Assembly (NCBI RefSeq): GCF_001663815.1 | Contig: NZ_CP016027.1 | Location: forward strand, 1,178,001 to 1,242,000 | Direction: 5' to 3' | From: Halothiobacillus diazotrophicus | GTDB taxonomy: Bacteria > Pseudomonadota > Gammaproteobacteria > Halothiobacillales > Halothiobacillaceae | DNA length: 64,000 bases | In this document: positions 55,922 through 64,000 of the stretch, in pieces | Layout of the letters: each line of letters opens with the position of its first letter | How positions within the stretch are numbered: position 1 is the first letter of the stretch | The notes under the pieces: generated by a model | What the model saw: only the letters and a program-made list of their open reading frames with translations | Told to the model about the DNA's origin: nothing | Database searches by the model: none | Translations under genes and position numbers: made by a program

Positions 55922-56545
55922 ATGTCTGAGATGGGCCTCCTGATCGGCCTCACTGGCGGAATTGCCAGCGGCAAAAGTACCGTGGCAGGGCTACTGTCCG
56001 ATGCGCAAATCCCGATTGTCGACACGGACCAATTGAGCCGGGAACTGGTCGAACCCGGTACCCCCGCACTCATGGCCATCGTCGACGCCTTCGGGCCATC
56101 CATCCTGCAACCGGACCATCAGCTGGATCGCGGCGCATTACGCAAGCGAATCCTCGCGGATCCACACGCACGCAGGCTGCTGGAGGAAATCCTGCACCCA
56201 CCGATTCGCCAGCTCGCCCAGGCGCGCGCCCGTCATTTGGCCGAAACCCATCCGATCGTGGTCATTGTCATCCCCCTGCTGGCCGAAGAGAGCGTCTACC
56301 CCCATTACCGATGGCTGGACCATATCGTCGCGGTGACCACGACCCCGGCATTACAACACGCCAGACTGCTGACCCGTCCTGGCATCGATGGGCAACAGGC
56401 CGATCAACTGCTGCAGGCGCAGGTTCGGGACGACCGGCGTCGTGCGATCGCGGATTTCTGTCTCGACAATTCAGGCGACCTTGCACATCTCCAGCGTCAG
56501 GTCGGGGCGTTACTGCGGGAACTGCAGAAACGCATTACCGATTAG
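55922..56545 (+). CDS. coaE: Dephospho-CoA kinase
   Basis: Last step of coenzyme A synthesis. The 207 residues show the P-loop GLTGGIASGKSTVAGLL, DTDQLSRELVEPG, HPPIRQLAQARA and VIPLLAEESVYPHY. It is the usual neighbour of pilD in gammaproteobacteria, 43 bases downstream. A second in-frame ATG three codons in is possible. Confidence 0.95.
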   Translation: MSEMGLLIGLTGGIASGKSTVAGLLSDAQIPIVDTDQLSRELVEPGTPALMAIVDAFGPSILQPDHQLDRGALRKRILADPHARRLLEEILHPPIRQLAQARARHLAETHPIVVIVIPLLAEESVYPHYRWLDHIVAVTTTPALQHARLLTRPGIDGQQADQLLQAQVRDDRRRAIADFCLDNSGDLAHLQRQVGALLRELQKRITD

Positions 56546-56560
56546 CCCCTTCAGGGAAGT

Positions 56561-56992
56561 TCACTGATTCAGGTAGAGCCAGCGCTGGAGTTGCCACCAG
56601 GCAACATCGCCCACGCGCCGCCGGGTGACCCAGATATCGATCCGCCCCGCTGGCCCCGACAGGGAAAGCCCGACCAGAGCCACGCCCCGCCAGTTCACGG
56701 TCAGCGAGCCCTCTACCCAGGCACCGTCGGCAGTCTGCGCCTGCCACCGCATACGATCGCCGACCAGAGCCAATTGCCCCGACGCGAACCAAGCCGATGG
56801 TCGCCAACGAAAGGCGGAAGCGAGCACTACGCCGCCAGCCACCAGCAGCACCAAGGCAAGCAAGGGCAAGGACAACCCCATCAAGAGCGTCGTCGCCATC
56901 AACGAAACCGACACCAGCGCATGCATGGCGAACCAGACAGCGGTCAGGCGATGGTCCTCACGCAAGGCTCCCTGCCATCCCTGCTCCTTCAT
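56561..56992 (-). CDS. YgfX/CptA-like inner-membrane protein
   Basis: A 143-residue protein with two adjacent N-terminal membrane helices (about residues 19-62) and a C-terminal cytoplasmic part with GDRMRWQAQ, VNWRGVALVGLSLSG and WWQLQRWLYL. This layout matches the YgfX family, called CptA in E. coli, where it is reported to affect MreB and FtsZ and pairs with SdhE. There is no sdhE here, but ygfZ is divergent across an 87-base gap, echoing the E. coli ygfX-ygfY-ygfZ neighbourhood. Confidence 0.75.
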   Translation of the reverse strand: MKEQGWQGALREDHRLTAVWFAMHALVSVSLMATTLLMGLSLPLLALVLLVAGGVVLASAFRWRPSAWFASGQLALVGDRMRWQAQTADGAWVEGSLTVNWRGVALVGLSLSGPAGRIDIWVTRRRVGDVAWWQLQRWLYLNQ

Positions 56993-57079
56993 GACATCCT
57001 CCCTGCATCGAGATTTCCGTGCATTCGGCCCGTAAATGCTATTCTTGATAGCCTACCGAATCATGCAAGATACCCAATC

Positions 57080-58120
57080 ATGAATACCGAGTGGACCACA
57101 TTTCTGCAGCAACAATCCGTCAACACCGCACCGAGTTGCGCGCAGGCTCCGGTTCGCATGGTGCTGCCGAATCGCGCCAGCATCAGCATCGTCGGTGCCG
57201 AAGCGGGGGCGTTTCTGCAAGCCATGCTCACCCAGGAAATCCTGACGCGCACACCGGATCAGGCTGTTTTCGCCGCCCTGTGCAATGCCAAGGGCAGAAC
57301 CCTCGGCACCCTGCTGGTTCATCCGGTCCAAACGGATCCCGATCAGCAGGCGTATCGGCTGACCATTCCCGCCGATCTGGCACCTGAACTGATCAAGACC
57401 TTACGGCTCTACCTGCTGCGGCGCAAACTGCAACTGGATGTGGACACGAATTGGGGTTTTCTCGGGCTCATCAACCCCTCCGAGTCGATTCTGACCGATA
57501 TGGGCTTCACATCGAACACCCATTCGTCCCTGGAACAGCACGTCCTGCCCAACGGCCTGATCGCAACCTGGGAGCAGCGCAGCGAAATCGCTCGATTGTC
57601 GATACAGGGCCCGACGACCGAGCTGGTCAGCGTGTGGAACCGTCTTGCCCCATCGGAGACCGTCGATCCACAAACCTGGAATCATGCGGAAATCCTGGAC
57701 GGCATCGCACAGATCGCGCCCGAAACCTACCAGCATTTCGTCCCCCAATGGCTGAATCTCGATCTGAAGGATGGCATCAGCTTCAAGAAGGGCTGCTATC
57801 CCGGCCAGGAAGTCATCGCACGACTGCACTACTTGGGGAAACCCAACCGGCGCCTTCTGATCGGGCAATGCAGTCACCCCGACATGCTCCGGCCGGGCAC
57901 CCCCATCTCTCTTCGAAACGATGCGGCGACGGAAGCGGGTGAAATCGTCAGCAGCGCACCACAACCCGCCTACGCTGGCACCGGGCAGATATTTCTTGCC
58001 GTCGTTCGTCTCAAACACATACATGATCAACTGGCGATCAACGGCACGCCCTGCAGCCTGCACACCCGCTCACTGACGTTCGAAACCTCATCAGAAGAAG
58101 AGGAAGCGCAGACCCACTGA
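57080..58120 (+). CDS. ygfZ: Folate-binding protein YgfZ
   Basis: Tetrahydrofolate-dependent protein that supports iron-sulphur enzyme assembly or repair. The 346 residues show a GcvT-like fold with FAALCNAKGRTLGTLLV and the family signature KKGCYPGQEVIARLHYLGK, its conserved Cys near residue 239. Start 57080 gives MNTEWTTFLQQQ, the normal beginning; the longer open frame from 56591 is antisense to the ygfX-like gene. Confidence 0.93.
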   Translation: MNTEWTTFLQQQSVNTAPSCAQAPVRMVLPNRASISIVGAEAGAFLQAMLTQEILTRTPDQAVFAALCNAKGRTLGTLLVHPVQTDPDQQAYRLTIPADLAPELIKTLRLYLLRRKLQLDVDTNWGFLGLINPSESILTDMGFTSNTHSSLEQHVLPNGLIATWEQRSEIARLSIQGPTTELVSVWNRLAPSETVDPQTWNHAEILDGIAQIAPETYQHFVPQWLNLDLKDGISFKKGCYPGQEVIARLHYLGKPNRRLLIGQCSHPDMLRPGTPISLRNDAATEAGEIVSSAPQPAYAGTGQIFLAVVRLKHIHDQLAINGTPCSLHTRSLTFETSSEEEEAQTH

Positions 58121-58263
58121 TCGACGCAGCACCCTCAACCCGACATGCCGGACGCAACGAATGAACGGCTCAGTTGAAAGCCGTACGCCAGCGGCGTAAG
58201 GTGACCGCCGTCACAAAGCATCCGGCGCAAAATACCGCCCATCCCGAACCGTAGAACGAATCG

Positions 58264-59055
58264 ATGAACCAGACCCAAAACGACCTTTTGACCATCGGCA
58301 AACGCCAATTCCACTCCCGCCTGCTGACCGGCACCGGAAAATTCAAGGATCTCGACGAAACCCAGGCCGCCACACAGGCTGCCGGATCGCAAATCGTCAC
58401 GGTCGCCATCCGCCGCAGCAACATTGGCCAGAATCCGGGCGAACCGAACCTCCTCGACGTACTGCCGCCCGAGCAGTACACCATTCTGCCGAATACCGCC
58501 GGCTGCTATACCGCCGAGGATGCCGTACGCACCTGCCGCCTCGCCCGCGAACTGCTGGATGGACACAATCTGGTGAAGCTCGAGGTACTCGGTGATCAGA
58601 AGACCCTTTACCCCGACGTGGTGGCGACCCTGAAGGCCGCCGAGCAACTGGTCGCCGATGGCTTCGACGTCATGGTCTACACCTCCGACGACCCCATTCT
58701 CTGCCAGCGCCTCGAGGAAATCGGCTGTGTCGCGGTGATGCCGCTGGCCGCCCCGATCGGCTCGGGCCTGGGCATCCAAAACAAGTACAACCTGCTGACG
58801 ATCATCGAGAACGCAAACGTCCCGATCATCGTCGACGCCGGTGTCGGCACCGCCTCCGATGCCGCGATCGCCATGGAACTAGGTTGCGACGGCGTCCTGA
58901 TGAACACGGCGATCGCTGCGGCCAAAAACCCGGTGCTGATGGCTTCGGCCATGAAAAAGGCCATTGAGGCCGGACGTGAAGCCTTCCTGGCCGGACGCAT
59001 GCCTCGCAAGCGTTACGCCAGCGCCTCCTCGCCGGTCGACGGCCTGTTTTTCTGA
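58264..59055 (+). CDS. thiG: Thiazole synthase ThiG
   Basis: Forms the thiazole phosphate ring of thiamine from deoxyxylulose phosphate, dehydroglycine and ThiS thiocarboxylate. The 263-residue barrel shows [14 protein letters not shown], the lysine in [29 protein letters not shown] and [18 protein letters not shown]. thiS is usually immediately upstream; the 143 bases before thiG contain no thiS-sized frame. Confidence 0.96.
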   Translation: MNQTQNDLLTIGKRQFHSRLLTGTGKFKDLDETQAATQAAGSQIVTVAIRRSNIGQNPGEPNLLDVLPPEQYTILPNTAGCYTAEDAVRTCRLARELLDGHNLVKLEVLGDQKTLYPDVVATLKAAEQLVADGFDVMVYTSDDPILCQRLEEIGCVAVMPLAAPIGSGLGIQNKYNLLTIIENANVPIIVDAGVGTASDAAIAMELGCDGVLMNTAIAAAKNPVLMASAMKKAIEAGREAFLAGRMPRKRYASASSPVDGLFF

Positions 59056-59087
59056 TCCCGACGCCTATTCGAACCGCCATAATCATC

Positions 59088-59813
59088 ATGACGACCGAAC
59101 CCTTGTTGACCGACACATCGACCCCGGAATCCTTCAGCCGCCGGATTCGTTCCTTCATCCGCCGGGAAGGACGACTCACCGTGGCACAAACCCGTGCACT
59201 GGCCGAATTGATGCCGCGCTTCGGCCTGGCGGCGCAGGGGCCGATCATCGATCAATCCGCCCTCTTCGGCCGCACGGCCCCGCTGACACTGGAGATCGGC
59301 TTCGGAAACGGGGAAAGCCTGTTGGACATGGCCCAGGCGGCACCGGACCAGGACTTCATCGGCATCGAAGTCCATCGCCCAGGCGTGGGCCATCTCCTGC
59401 TCGGCATCGAACAGCGGGGTCTGACGAACATCCGCGTGATGAACGACGATGCCGTCCCGTTCATCCAGCAACGCATCGGTCCGGCCCAGCTCGATCGGCT
59501 CCTGCTGTACTTCCCCGATCCCTGGCACAAGGCCCGCCATCACAAGCGCCGAATCGTACAGCCGGATTTCGCGGACCTGATCGCCGAACGCCTCAAGCCG
59601 GGAGGAATCTGGCACCTGGCCACCGACTGGGCGAACTATGCCGAACACATGCGCGACGTACTCGATGCCCATGCGGCCTTCACGTCACTGCATCAGGGCA
59701 CGGGCGTCGCCGCACGGCCGGACTGGCGCCCGGAAACGAAATTCGAACGACGCGGCATCCGTTTGGGACATGAAGTCTTCGATCTCGTCTACCGACGCAA
59801 GGAAACCGCCTGA
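59088..59813 (+). CDS. trmB: tRNA (guanine-N7-)-methyltransferase
   Basis: SAM-dependent enzyme making m7G46 in tRNA. The 241 residues carry an N-terminal RIRSFIRREGRLT tail, the SAM-binding LEIGFGNGESLLDMA, GIEVHRPGVGHLL and the signature LLLYFPDPWHKARHHKRRIV. thiG-trmB linkage is common in gammaproteobacteria. The next gene starts four bases after its stop. Confidence 0.96.
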   Translation: MTTEPLLTDTSTPESFSRRIRSFIRREGRLTVAQTRALAELMPRFGLAAQGPIIDQSALFGRTAPLTLEIGFGNGESLLDMAQAAPDQDFIGIEVHRPGVGHLLLGIEQRGLTNIRVMNDDAVPFIQQRIGPAQLDRLLLYFPDPWHKARHHKRRIVQPDFADLIAERLKPGGIWHLATDWANYAEHMRDVLDAHAAFTSLHQGTGVAARPDWRPETKFERRGIRLGHEVFDLVYRRKETA

Positions 59814-59817
59814 GCCG

Positions 59818-60099
59818 ATGACGGAAAAAGCGACAGAAAACAACACGCTTGAGCTACAGTTCGGCAACGAGGTGCTGGTGATCCGCCAGCGCTATGAAGT
59901 GGCCCTGATCCTCAACGATTTTCTGATCGCCATCTGGTTCGTTATTGGCAGCGCCTGCTTTCTCGTACCCAATATGGCCACGATCGGCGCCTGGATTTTC
60001 CTGTTCGCCTCGCTGCAATTCCTGATTCGGCCGGTGATCGGTTTAATTCGACATCTGCACCTCAAGCGACTGCAACCCATTCCTAACAGCAAAGCCTGA
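59818..60099 (+). CDS. YrhK-domain membrane protein
   Basis: A 93-residue protein with two hydrophobic helices (LNDFLIAIWFVIGSACFL and IGAWIFLFASLQFLI) matching the YrhK domain family, ending in the typical RLIRHLHLKRL-like basic stretch. The function is unknown. It begins four bases after trmB and is probably co-transcribed. The longer open frame from 59638 is trmB antiphase and was trimmed. Confidence 0.82.
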   Translation: MTEKATENNTLELQFGNEVLVIRQRYEVALILNDFLIAIWFVIGSACFLVPNMATIGAWIFLFASLQFLIRPVIGLIRHLHLKRLQPIPNSKA

Positions 60100-60550
60100 C
60101 CTTCACTCATCCTGCCCATTAAAACCCCAGGAAAATAAGGGATCACACCAGGAATCCCGTACCCAGCCCAAACACGGCAGCGCATATCTATCGGCACTTG
60201 CCCCGCAGGCGCTTAACCCCTAATATCAGCAGGATTGTCCCCAGGTTCACGATTCCGGATTTCTTCTTGGTCAGAAACTTGGACCGGAACCGGATCGCTG
60301 CGAAAATAAGCGTTCAAGGCATGGGCATTACCCGCCTGGCCTCCTGATTCTCCCGACTTGACGAATGCAATTGTCGGTAGAGGATCTGACGGTTCGCTGA
60401 TTGCGCCGAGATGGGGAATGAAAAAGCACGCCGAGTACGGTTCGAGGGCACCCAGTCGACCGAGCCCCGTACGCATGACGTTCAGGTAGCGACTCGGCTC
60501 AGTATTTCAACCCGGTTTTTATTTTGTTTAAGCTTCCTTAAGGAGTAGAT
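60100..60550. other. 451-base region upstream of prk
   Basis: No recognised gene. A minus-strand frame of 87 codons (60213-60476) has protein-like composition but no family I know. The last 50 bases before prk are AT-rich, and an AAGGAG ribosome site lies within the palindrome TCCTTAAGGA, ending eight bases before the prk start. A CbbR-type site was not identified with confidence. Confidence 0.5.
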
Positions 60551-61444
60551 ATGTCCGTCAAACATCCTGTCGTTGCAGTCACCGGTTCATCTGGCGCCGG
60601 CACGACCACGGTCAAGCGTGCGTTCGAACACATTTTCCATCGTGAAAATCTGACCCCGGTCGTGATCGAGGGTGATAGCTTCCACAGTCTGAGCCGGATG
60701 GAATTCCGCGAAGCCGTCAAGAAGGCGGAAGCTTCAGGCAACTTCTCCTTCTCACATTTCGGCCCCGAAGCCAACCACTTCGACAAGCTGGGCGAACTGT
60801 TCAAGACCTACGGCGAAAGCGGTACCGGCAAAAAGCGTTATTACATCCACAGCGATCAGGAAGCGGTCGAGCACAATGCCCGACTGAACACCAACCTCAA
60901 GCCGGGTGAATTCACGCCCTGGGAAGACATTCCGGCTGGTACCGACCTGCTGTTCTACGAAGGCCTGCATGGCCTCGTCAAGACCGATGCCGTCGACATT
61001 GCCTCGCACGTGGACCTGGGCGTAGGCGTCGTGCCGATCGTCAACCTCGAGTGGATCCAGAAGATCTTCCGCGACAACGCGGAACGGGGCTACTCCGCCG
61101 AAGCGACCGTCGACACCATCCTGCGTCGCATGCCGGACTATATCAACTACATCACCCCGCAGTTCTCGAACACGGACATCAACTTCCAGCGCGTGCCCAC
61201 GGTTGATACCTCCAACCCGTTCATCACGCGGGACATTCCGACCCCGGACGAAAGTTTCGTGATCATCCGCTTCCGCGAACCGGAAAAGGCCGGTGCGGAC
61301 TTCCCGTTCCTGCTCAACATGATCCCGAACTCCTTCATGTCTCGATACAACACGATCGTCGTACCGGGCGGCAAGATGAGCTATGCCATGGATCTGATCC
61401 TGACGCCGATGATTCATCGCATGATCGAGAAGCGCAACGGCTAA
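60551..61444 (+). CDS. prk: Phosphoribulokinase
   Basis: ATP-dependent phosphorylation of ribulose 5-phosphate to ribulose 1,5-bisphosphate, the committed Calvin-cycle step. The 297 residues match the octameric bacterial class: P-loop GSSGAGTTTVKRAF, VIEGDSFHSLSR, FSHFGPEANHFDKL, LLFYEGLHGLV and VPIVNLEWIQKI. No RuBisCO or other cbb gene is adjacent, so prk is separate from any cbb operon in this window. A hairpin terminator follows. Confidence 0.97.
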   Translation: MSVKHPVVAVTGSSGAGTTTVKRAFEHIFHRENLTPVVIEGDSFHSLSRMEFREAVKKAEASGNFSFSHFGPEANHFDKLGELFKTYGESGTGKKRYYIHSDQEAVEHNARLNTNLKPGEFTPWEDIPAGTDLLFYEGLHGLVKTDAVDIASHVDLGVGVVPIVNLEWIQKIFRDNAERGYSAEATVDTILRRMPDYINYITPQFSNTDINFQRVPTVDTSNPFITRDIPTPDESFVIIRFREPEKAGADFPFLLNMIPNSFMSRYNTIVVPGGKMSYAMDLILTPMIHRMIEKRNG

Positions 61445-61470
61445 CGCCCGAGCGCGATCGGTATCACCGA

Positions 61471-61502
61471 AGGCCCCGACCGGCAGTAGCCGGGCGGGGC
61501 CT
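61471..61502 (+). terminator. Hairpin terminator after prk
   Basis: AGGCCCCG (61471-61478) pairs with CGGGGCCT (61495-61502), enclosing a second stem CCGGC/GCCGG with an AGTA loop. The following T content is modest, so efficiency is uncertain. Confidence 0.65.
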
Positions 61503-61597
61503 AGCTTATTGGCGCCGACCAAAACCCCAAGCTAAGCGGGTGAGCGGGCGGACGGCCGCCACTTCCTCAGAGTGACGGGTACCGCGTGTTCCTGCCG

Positions 61598-61828
61598 TCA
61601 GCGCAATAAAGCATCGAGATGATCGACCGCTTCCGCCCAATCGGCATCCTGAGCCAAGGCCTCGCGCAGAAAGGTCGACTGGGCTGGCGTCCAGAACGGT
61701 GCATCGGCAAGAGCGATCTCGGGAGACAGTGGCCCATGCGCCTGAATGAAGGCGTCGATATCCTGCTTCCGGTCCGAAAGGCCCAGTTGGGCAAACAACT
61801 CGGGTACGGCATGAAAACTCTGCTCCAT
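61598..61828 (-). CDS. DUF2789 family protein
   Basis: A 76-residue acidic protein that matches the DUF2789 pattern end to end: MEQSFHAVPELFAQLGL, IDAFIQAHGPL, the LADAPFWTPAQSTFLREAL block and DADWAEAVDHLDALLR. The family is small, cytosolic and of unknown function. A GGAGG site precedes the ATG. It is monocistronic between prk and sohB. Confidence 0.87.
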   Translation of the reverse strand: MEQSFHAVPELFAQLGLSDRKQDIDAFIQAHGPLSPEIALADAPFWTPAQSTFLREALAQDADWAEAVDHLDALLR

Positions 61829-61875
61829 GGAAACCTCCTCAAGCGACGATACGCGTAGCGCGCCGGTTAGAAACC

Positions 61876-62916
61876 TCAGACGCGTTCAAGCGGGTTAGTC
61901 GATTTCTCGCGAACCTGATCGATGAACAAGGATAGGATACGTACCGCCCCCTGTTCCACCGAGCCGCGCAATCGATTGGCCAAGGGCTTCGGTCGAATCA
62001 ATCGCACCTCGAAGACATCCCGTTCCTGACACCGTCGTGCGATGAGTTCGTCGCTAGTCGCCAAGGCATCCACCAGCCCCAGGGGCGCAGCTTGGGTAGC
62101 GAACCAGTACTCGCCGGTTGCCAACTTCGTCAGATCCAGCTCGGGACGATATTTCTGAAGAAACGCCTTGAACAAGGCATGGGTTTCGTTGAGCTGACTT
62201 TGGAATTTCTCGCGGCCCTCCGGCGTGTTCTCGCCCAGGACAGTCAGCGTACGCTTGTACTCGCCCGCCGTCAGCAGCTCGATATCGACATCATGACGCT
62301 TGAGCAGGCGGTGGATGTTGGGAATTTCCGCGACCACGCCGATCGAACCGACGATGGCAAAGGGTGCCGCGACAATTTGCGGTGCAACGGCAGCCATCAT
62401 GTAGCCGCCACTGGCCGCCACCTTGTCGATTGCCACCGTCAATGACAGACCGGCCTCCCGAAGCCGGACCAACTGAGCTGCGGCCAAACCATAAGACGTC
62501 ACGAGTCCGCCGCCACTTTCGAGGCAGACCAGAACCTCGTCTCCCTCCGGTCGGGCAGCGTCCACGATGGCCGAAACCTCCTCACGCAGAGCCTCGACCT
62601 GACTGGCCCGGAGATCGCCGTGAAAGCGCAAGACAAACGTTCTGGGACGCCCTCCTTCAGACTGTGCTTGTTCGACCTTCCGCGCCTTCTGGACCGATTT
62701 ACGCCATTGTCGAAACTGCTTGGCCGACAATATGCCCTTTTCCAACTGTTCGCGTCGATCAGCGTACTGATCGTTCAGACGTTTCACCGAGAGCGACCCG
62801 GCCGAAGCGTTGTTCCGCTGCCGCAGTGAAACGATAGCCGCCACCAGCACCAAAGCGGCCAAAACCCAGGTCACGGTCTTCGCCAGAAACAAACCATAAT
62901 CGGTCAAAAATTCCAT
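61876..62916 (-). CDS. sohB: Inner-membrane protease SohB (S49 family)
   Basis: Membrane-bound serine protease related to SppA. The 346 residues begin with a membrane anchor (VTWVLAALVLVAAIVSL), then a charged linker. The S49 catalytic domain has the serine in DKVAASGGYMMAAV and the general-base lysine in ELLTAGEYKRTLTVLGENT. GSIGVVAEIPNIHRLLKRHDVD is a typical family stretch. Confidence 0.93.
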   Translation of the reverse strand: MEFLTDYGLFLAKTVTWVLAALVLVAAIVSLRQRNNASAGSLSVKRLNDQYADRREQLEKGILSAKQFRQWRKSVQKARKVEQAQSEGGRPRTFVLRFHGDLRASQVEALREEVSAIVDAARPEGDEVLVCLESGGGLVTSYGLAAAQLVRLREAGLSLTVAIDKVAASGGYMMAAVAPQIVAAPFAIVGSIGVVAEIPNIHRLLKRHDVDIELLTAGEYKRTLTVLGENTPEGREKFQSQLNETHALFKAFLQKYRPELDLTKLATGEYWFATQAAPLGLVDALATSDELIARRCQERDVFEVRLIRPKPLANRLRGSVEQGAVRILSLFIDQVREKSTNPLERV

Positions 62917-63144
62917 GCCATCCTCATTTACGCTTCACCAACTTCAAACTCAGAGTATCACCGCCCCGAACGGTTCCCAAGGCATGCCCGGACCAGGTGA
63001 TCGTGCGCACGAGCAGCCTTTATCATGCAGGAAGTATTTAATTCCCCTGCTACACGAAACTTCCTGAAAGGACGTGCAACGGGGCTATCCAACCCCTAGA
63101 ATGAAAACGCATATTGATCCATTTCAAGTAATCGGGAATCGCAC

Positions 63145-64000
63145 ATGATCATCAAAAAGACTGCCGCATTCATCACGACCGTCCTGGTGAGCCTCGGCCT
63201 AGTCCTGGCTCTGGGCCTGCAAAGCGCAGAAGCCAAACGACTTGGCTCGGGCGGCAGTTTCGGCTATAGCAAGCCGAATTATGCCCGTCAGGCGACGACA
63301 CCGGCCACAAAACCCGCAACGCCCCCTGCTGCCGCAACACCCGCAGCCGCTGGCGCGCGCAACTGGATGGGTCCGCTGGCTGGCCTGGCTGCAGGCGGGC
63401 TTCTCGCTGCTCTCTTCTTCGGTGGCGCATTCGATGGTCTGAAGCCGATGGACTTCCTGCTCATCGCCCTGTTGGCCATTGGCGCTTACCTGATCATTCG
63501 CGCCCTGCGCAAGCCAACCGCCCCATCCGGCATGACCCCTTATGCCAACACCGGCGCACCGTTGAACGGCGTGGACCACGAGCCCATGAACCGTGGGATG
63601 GCAGGCACCGGTCTCGGCGCCGTGCCGCCGGCACCGTTGGCCGATGCGCCCCAGTGGTTCAACGAAACCAGCTTCCTGCGGGGAGCCCAACACCACTTCA
63701 CCAGCCTGCAGAAAGCCTGGGATGCCAACGACCTGAATACGCTCCGCGAGTATTTCACGCCGGAGATGTTTGCCGCATTGAGTGCGGAACGCAATCGACT
63801 GGGCGATCTCAACAACGTCACGGAGGTTCAGTCTCTGGACGCCCAACTCCTGGACATCACCCGGGAGGGCAACGTCGTCGTGGCCTCCGTGCTTTTTCAG
63901 GGCCGCCTGCGCGAAAACTACGGCCTGCCGGAGGAAATTGCCGAGATCTGGCATGTTCAGCATGCGGCAGATAACCCCGAGGGCGACTGGCTGATTGCCG
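63145..64000 (+). CDS. Tim44-like domain exported membrane protein (partial)
   Basis: The first 285 residues are visible; the C-terminus lies beyond the window. A signal or anchor segment (FITTVLVSLGLVLALGLQSAEA) is followed by GGSFGYSKPNY, an Ala/Pro/Thr-rich linker and two membrane helices (LAGLAAGGLLAALFFGG, FLLIALLAIGAYLII). The Tim44 domain then starts near residue 175 (FLRGAQHHFTSLQKAWDANDLNTL). Bacterial members are of unknown function. The ATG at 63145 is preceded by GGGAA. Confidence 0.85.
   Translation, partial: MIIKKTAAFITTVLVSLGLVLALGLQSAEAKRLGSGGSFGYSKPNYARQATTPATKPATPPAAATPAAAGARNWMGPLAGLAAGGLLAALFFGGAFDGLKPMDFLLIALLAIGAYLIIRALRKPTAPSGMTPYANTGAPLNGVDHEPMNRGMAGTGLGAVPPAPLADAPQWFNETSFLRGAQHHFTSLQKAWDANDLNTLREYFTPEMFAALSAERNRLGDLNNVTEVQSLDAQLLDITREGNVVVASVLFQGRLRENYGLPEEIAEIWHVQHAADNPEGDWLIA

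Overview
The window is a dense, gammaproteobacterial chromosome segment with no tRNA, rRNA, CRISPR array or insertion sequence that I can see. Phosphoribulokinase (60551-61444) implies a Calvin cycle, and an ectoine-degradation cluster (36088-41301) implies contact with salt or compatible solutes. Together with the rpoE-rse-mucD-lepA-lepB-rnc-era-recO-pdxJ-acpS gene order this points to a halotolerant chemolithoautotrophic gammaproteobacterium of the Halothiobacillus type. The genus is an inference.

Layout. 1-4010: a possible divergent rsmD start, then ftsY-ftsE-ftsX and rpoH. 4149-10685 (minus): marC and an osmoregulated periplasmic glucan operon, opgG / small ORF / opgH / opgD, in which OpgH lacks the usual cytoplasmic N-terminus. 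11165-16110: a stand-alone Aer-type PAS protein, dnaE, a YdcH-like small protein and an AhpD-family remnant. 16259-21778: a pyruvate kinase-like protein converging on phosphoketolase and acetate kinase, a possible acetyl-phosphate branch of carbon metabolism. 21906-24718: exported protein, ABM-domain protein, rplI-rpsR-rpsF with a recognisable promoter and a candidate S6:S18 leader, and acpS. 24731-35795 (minus): pdxJ, recO, era, rnc, DUF4845, lepB, lepA, mucD/degQ, rseC, rseB, rseA, rpoE.

36088-41301 (plus): an M20 deacetylase and doeD-doeA-doeC, lying between rpoE and nadB, which are neighbours in pseudomonads; this looks like an inserted catabolic module. It turns ectoine through diaminobutyrate into aspartate, the substrate of the adjacent NadB. 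43394-49939: a secreted phosphoesterase lipoprotein, a di-haem peroxidase, an exported unknown, rimI, a divergent holD and leuA.

50364-51918 holds the most interesting pair. A MerR-family regulator of the LitR/CarH type lacks an obvious cobalamin-binding histidine motif. It is followed by a 155-residue short LOV blue-light receptor whose photoactive cysteine is at position 53. Three TACA-core repeats, spaced exactly 11 bp apart, lie just upstream of the regulator. This matches the PplR/PpSB-LOV arrangement described in Pseudomonas putida and suggests blue-light control in a chemolithotroph.

52000-64000: pilB-pilC-pilD-coaE, a cptA/ygfX-like gene divergent from ygfZ, thiG, trmB, a YrhK-domain protein, prk, a DUF2789 protein, sohB, and the start of a Tim44-domain protein cut by the window edge.
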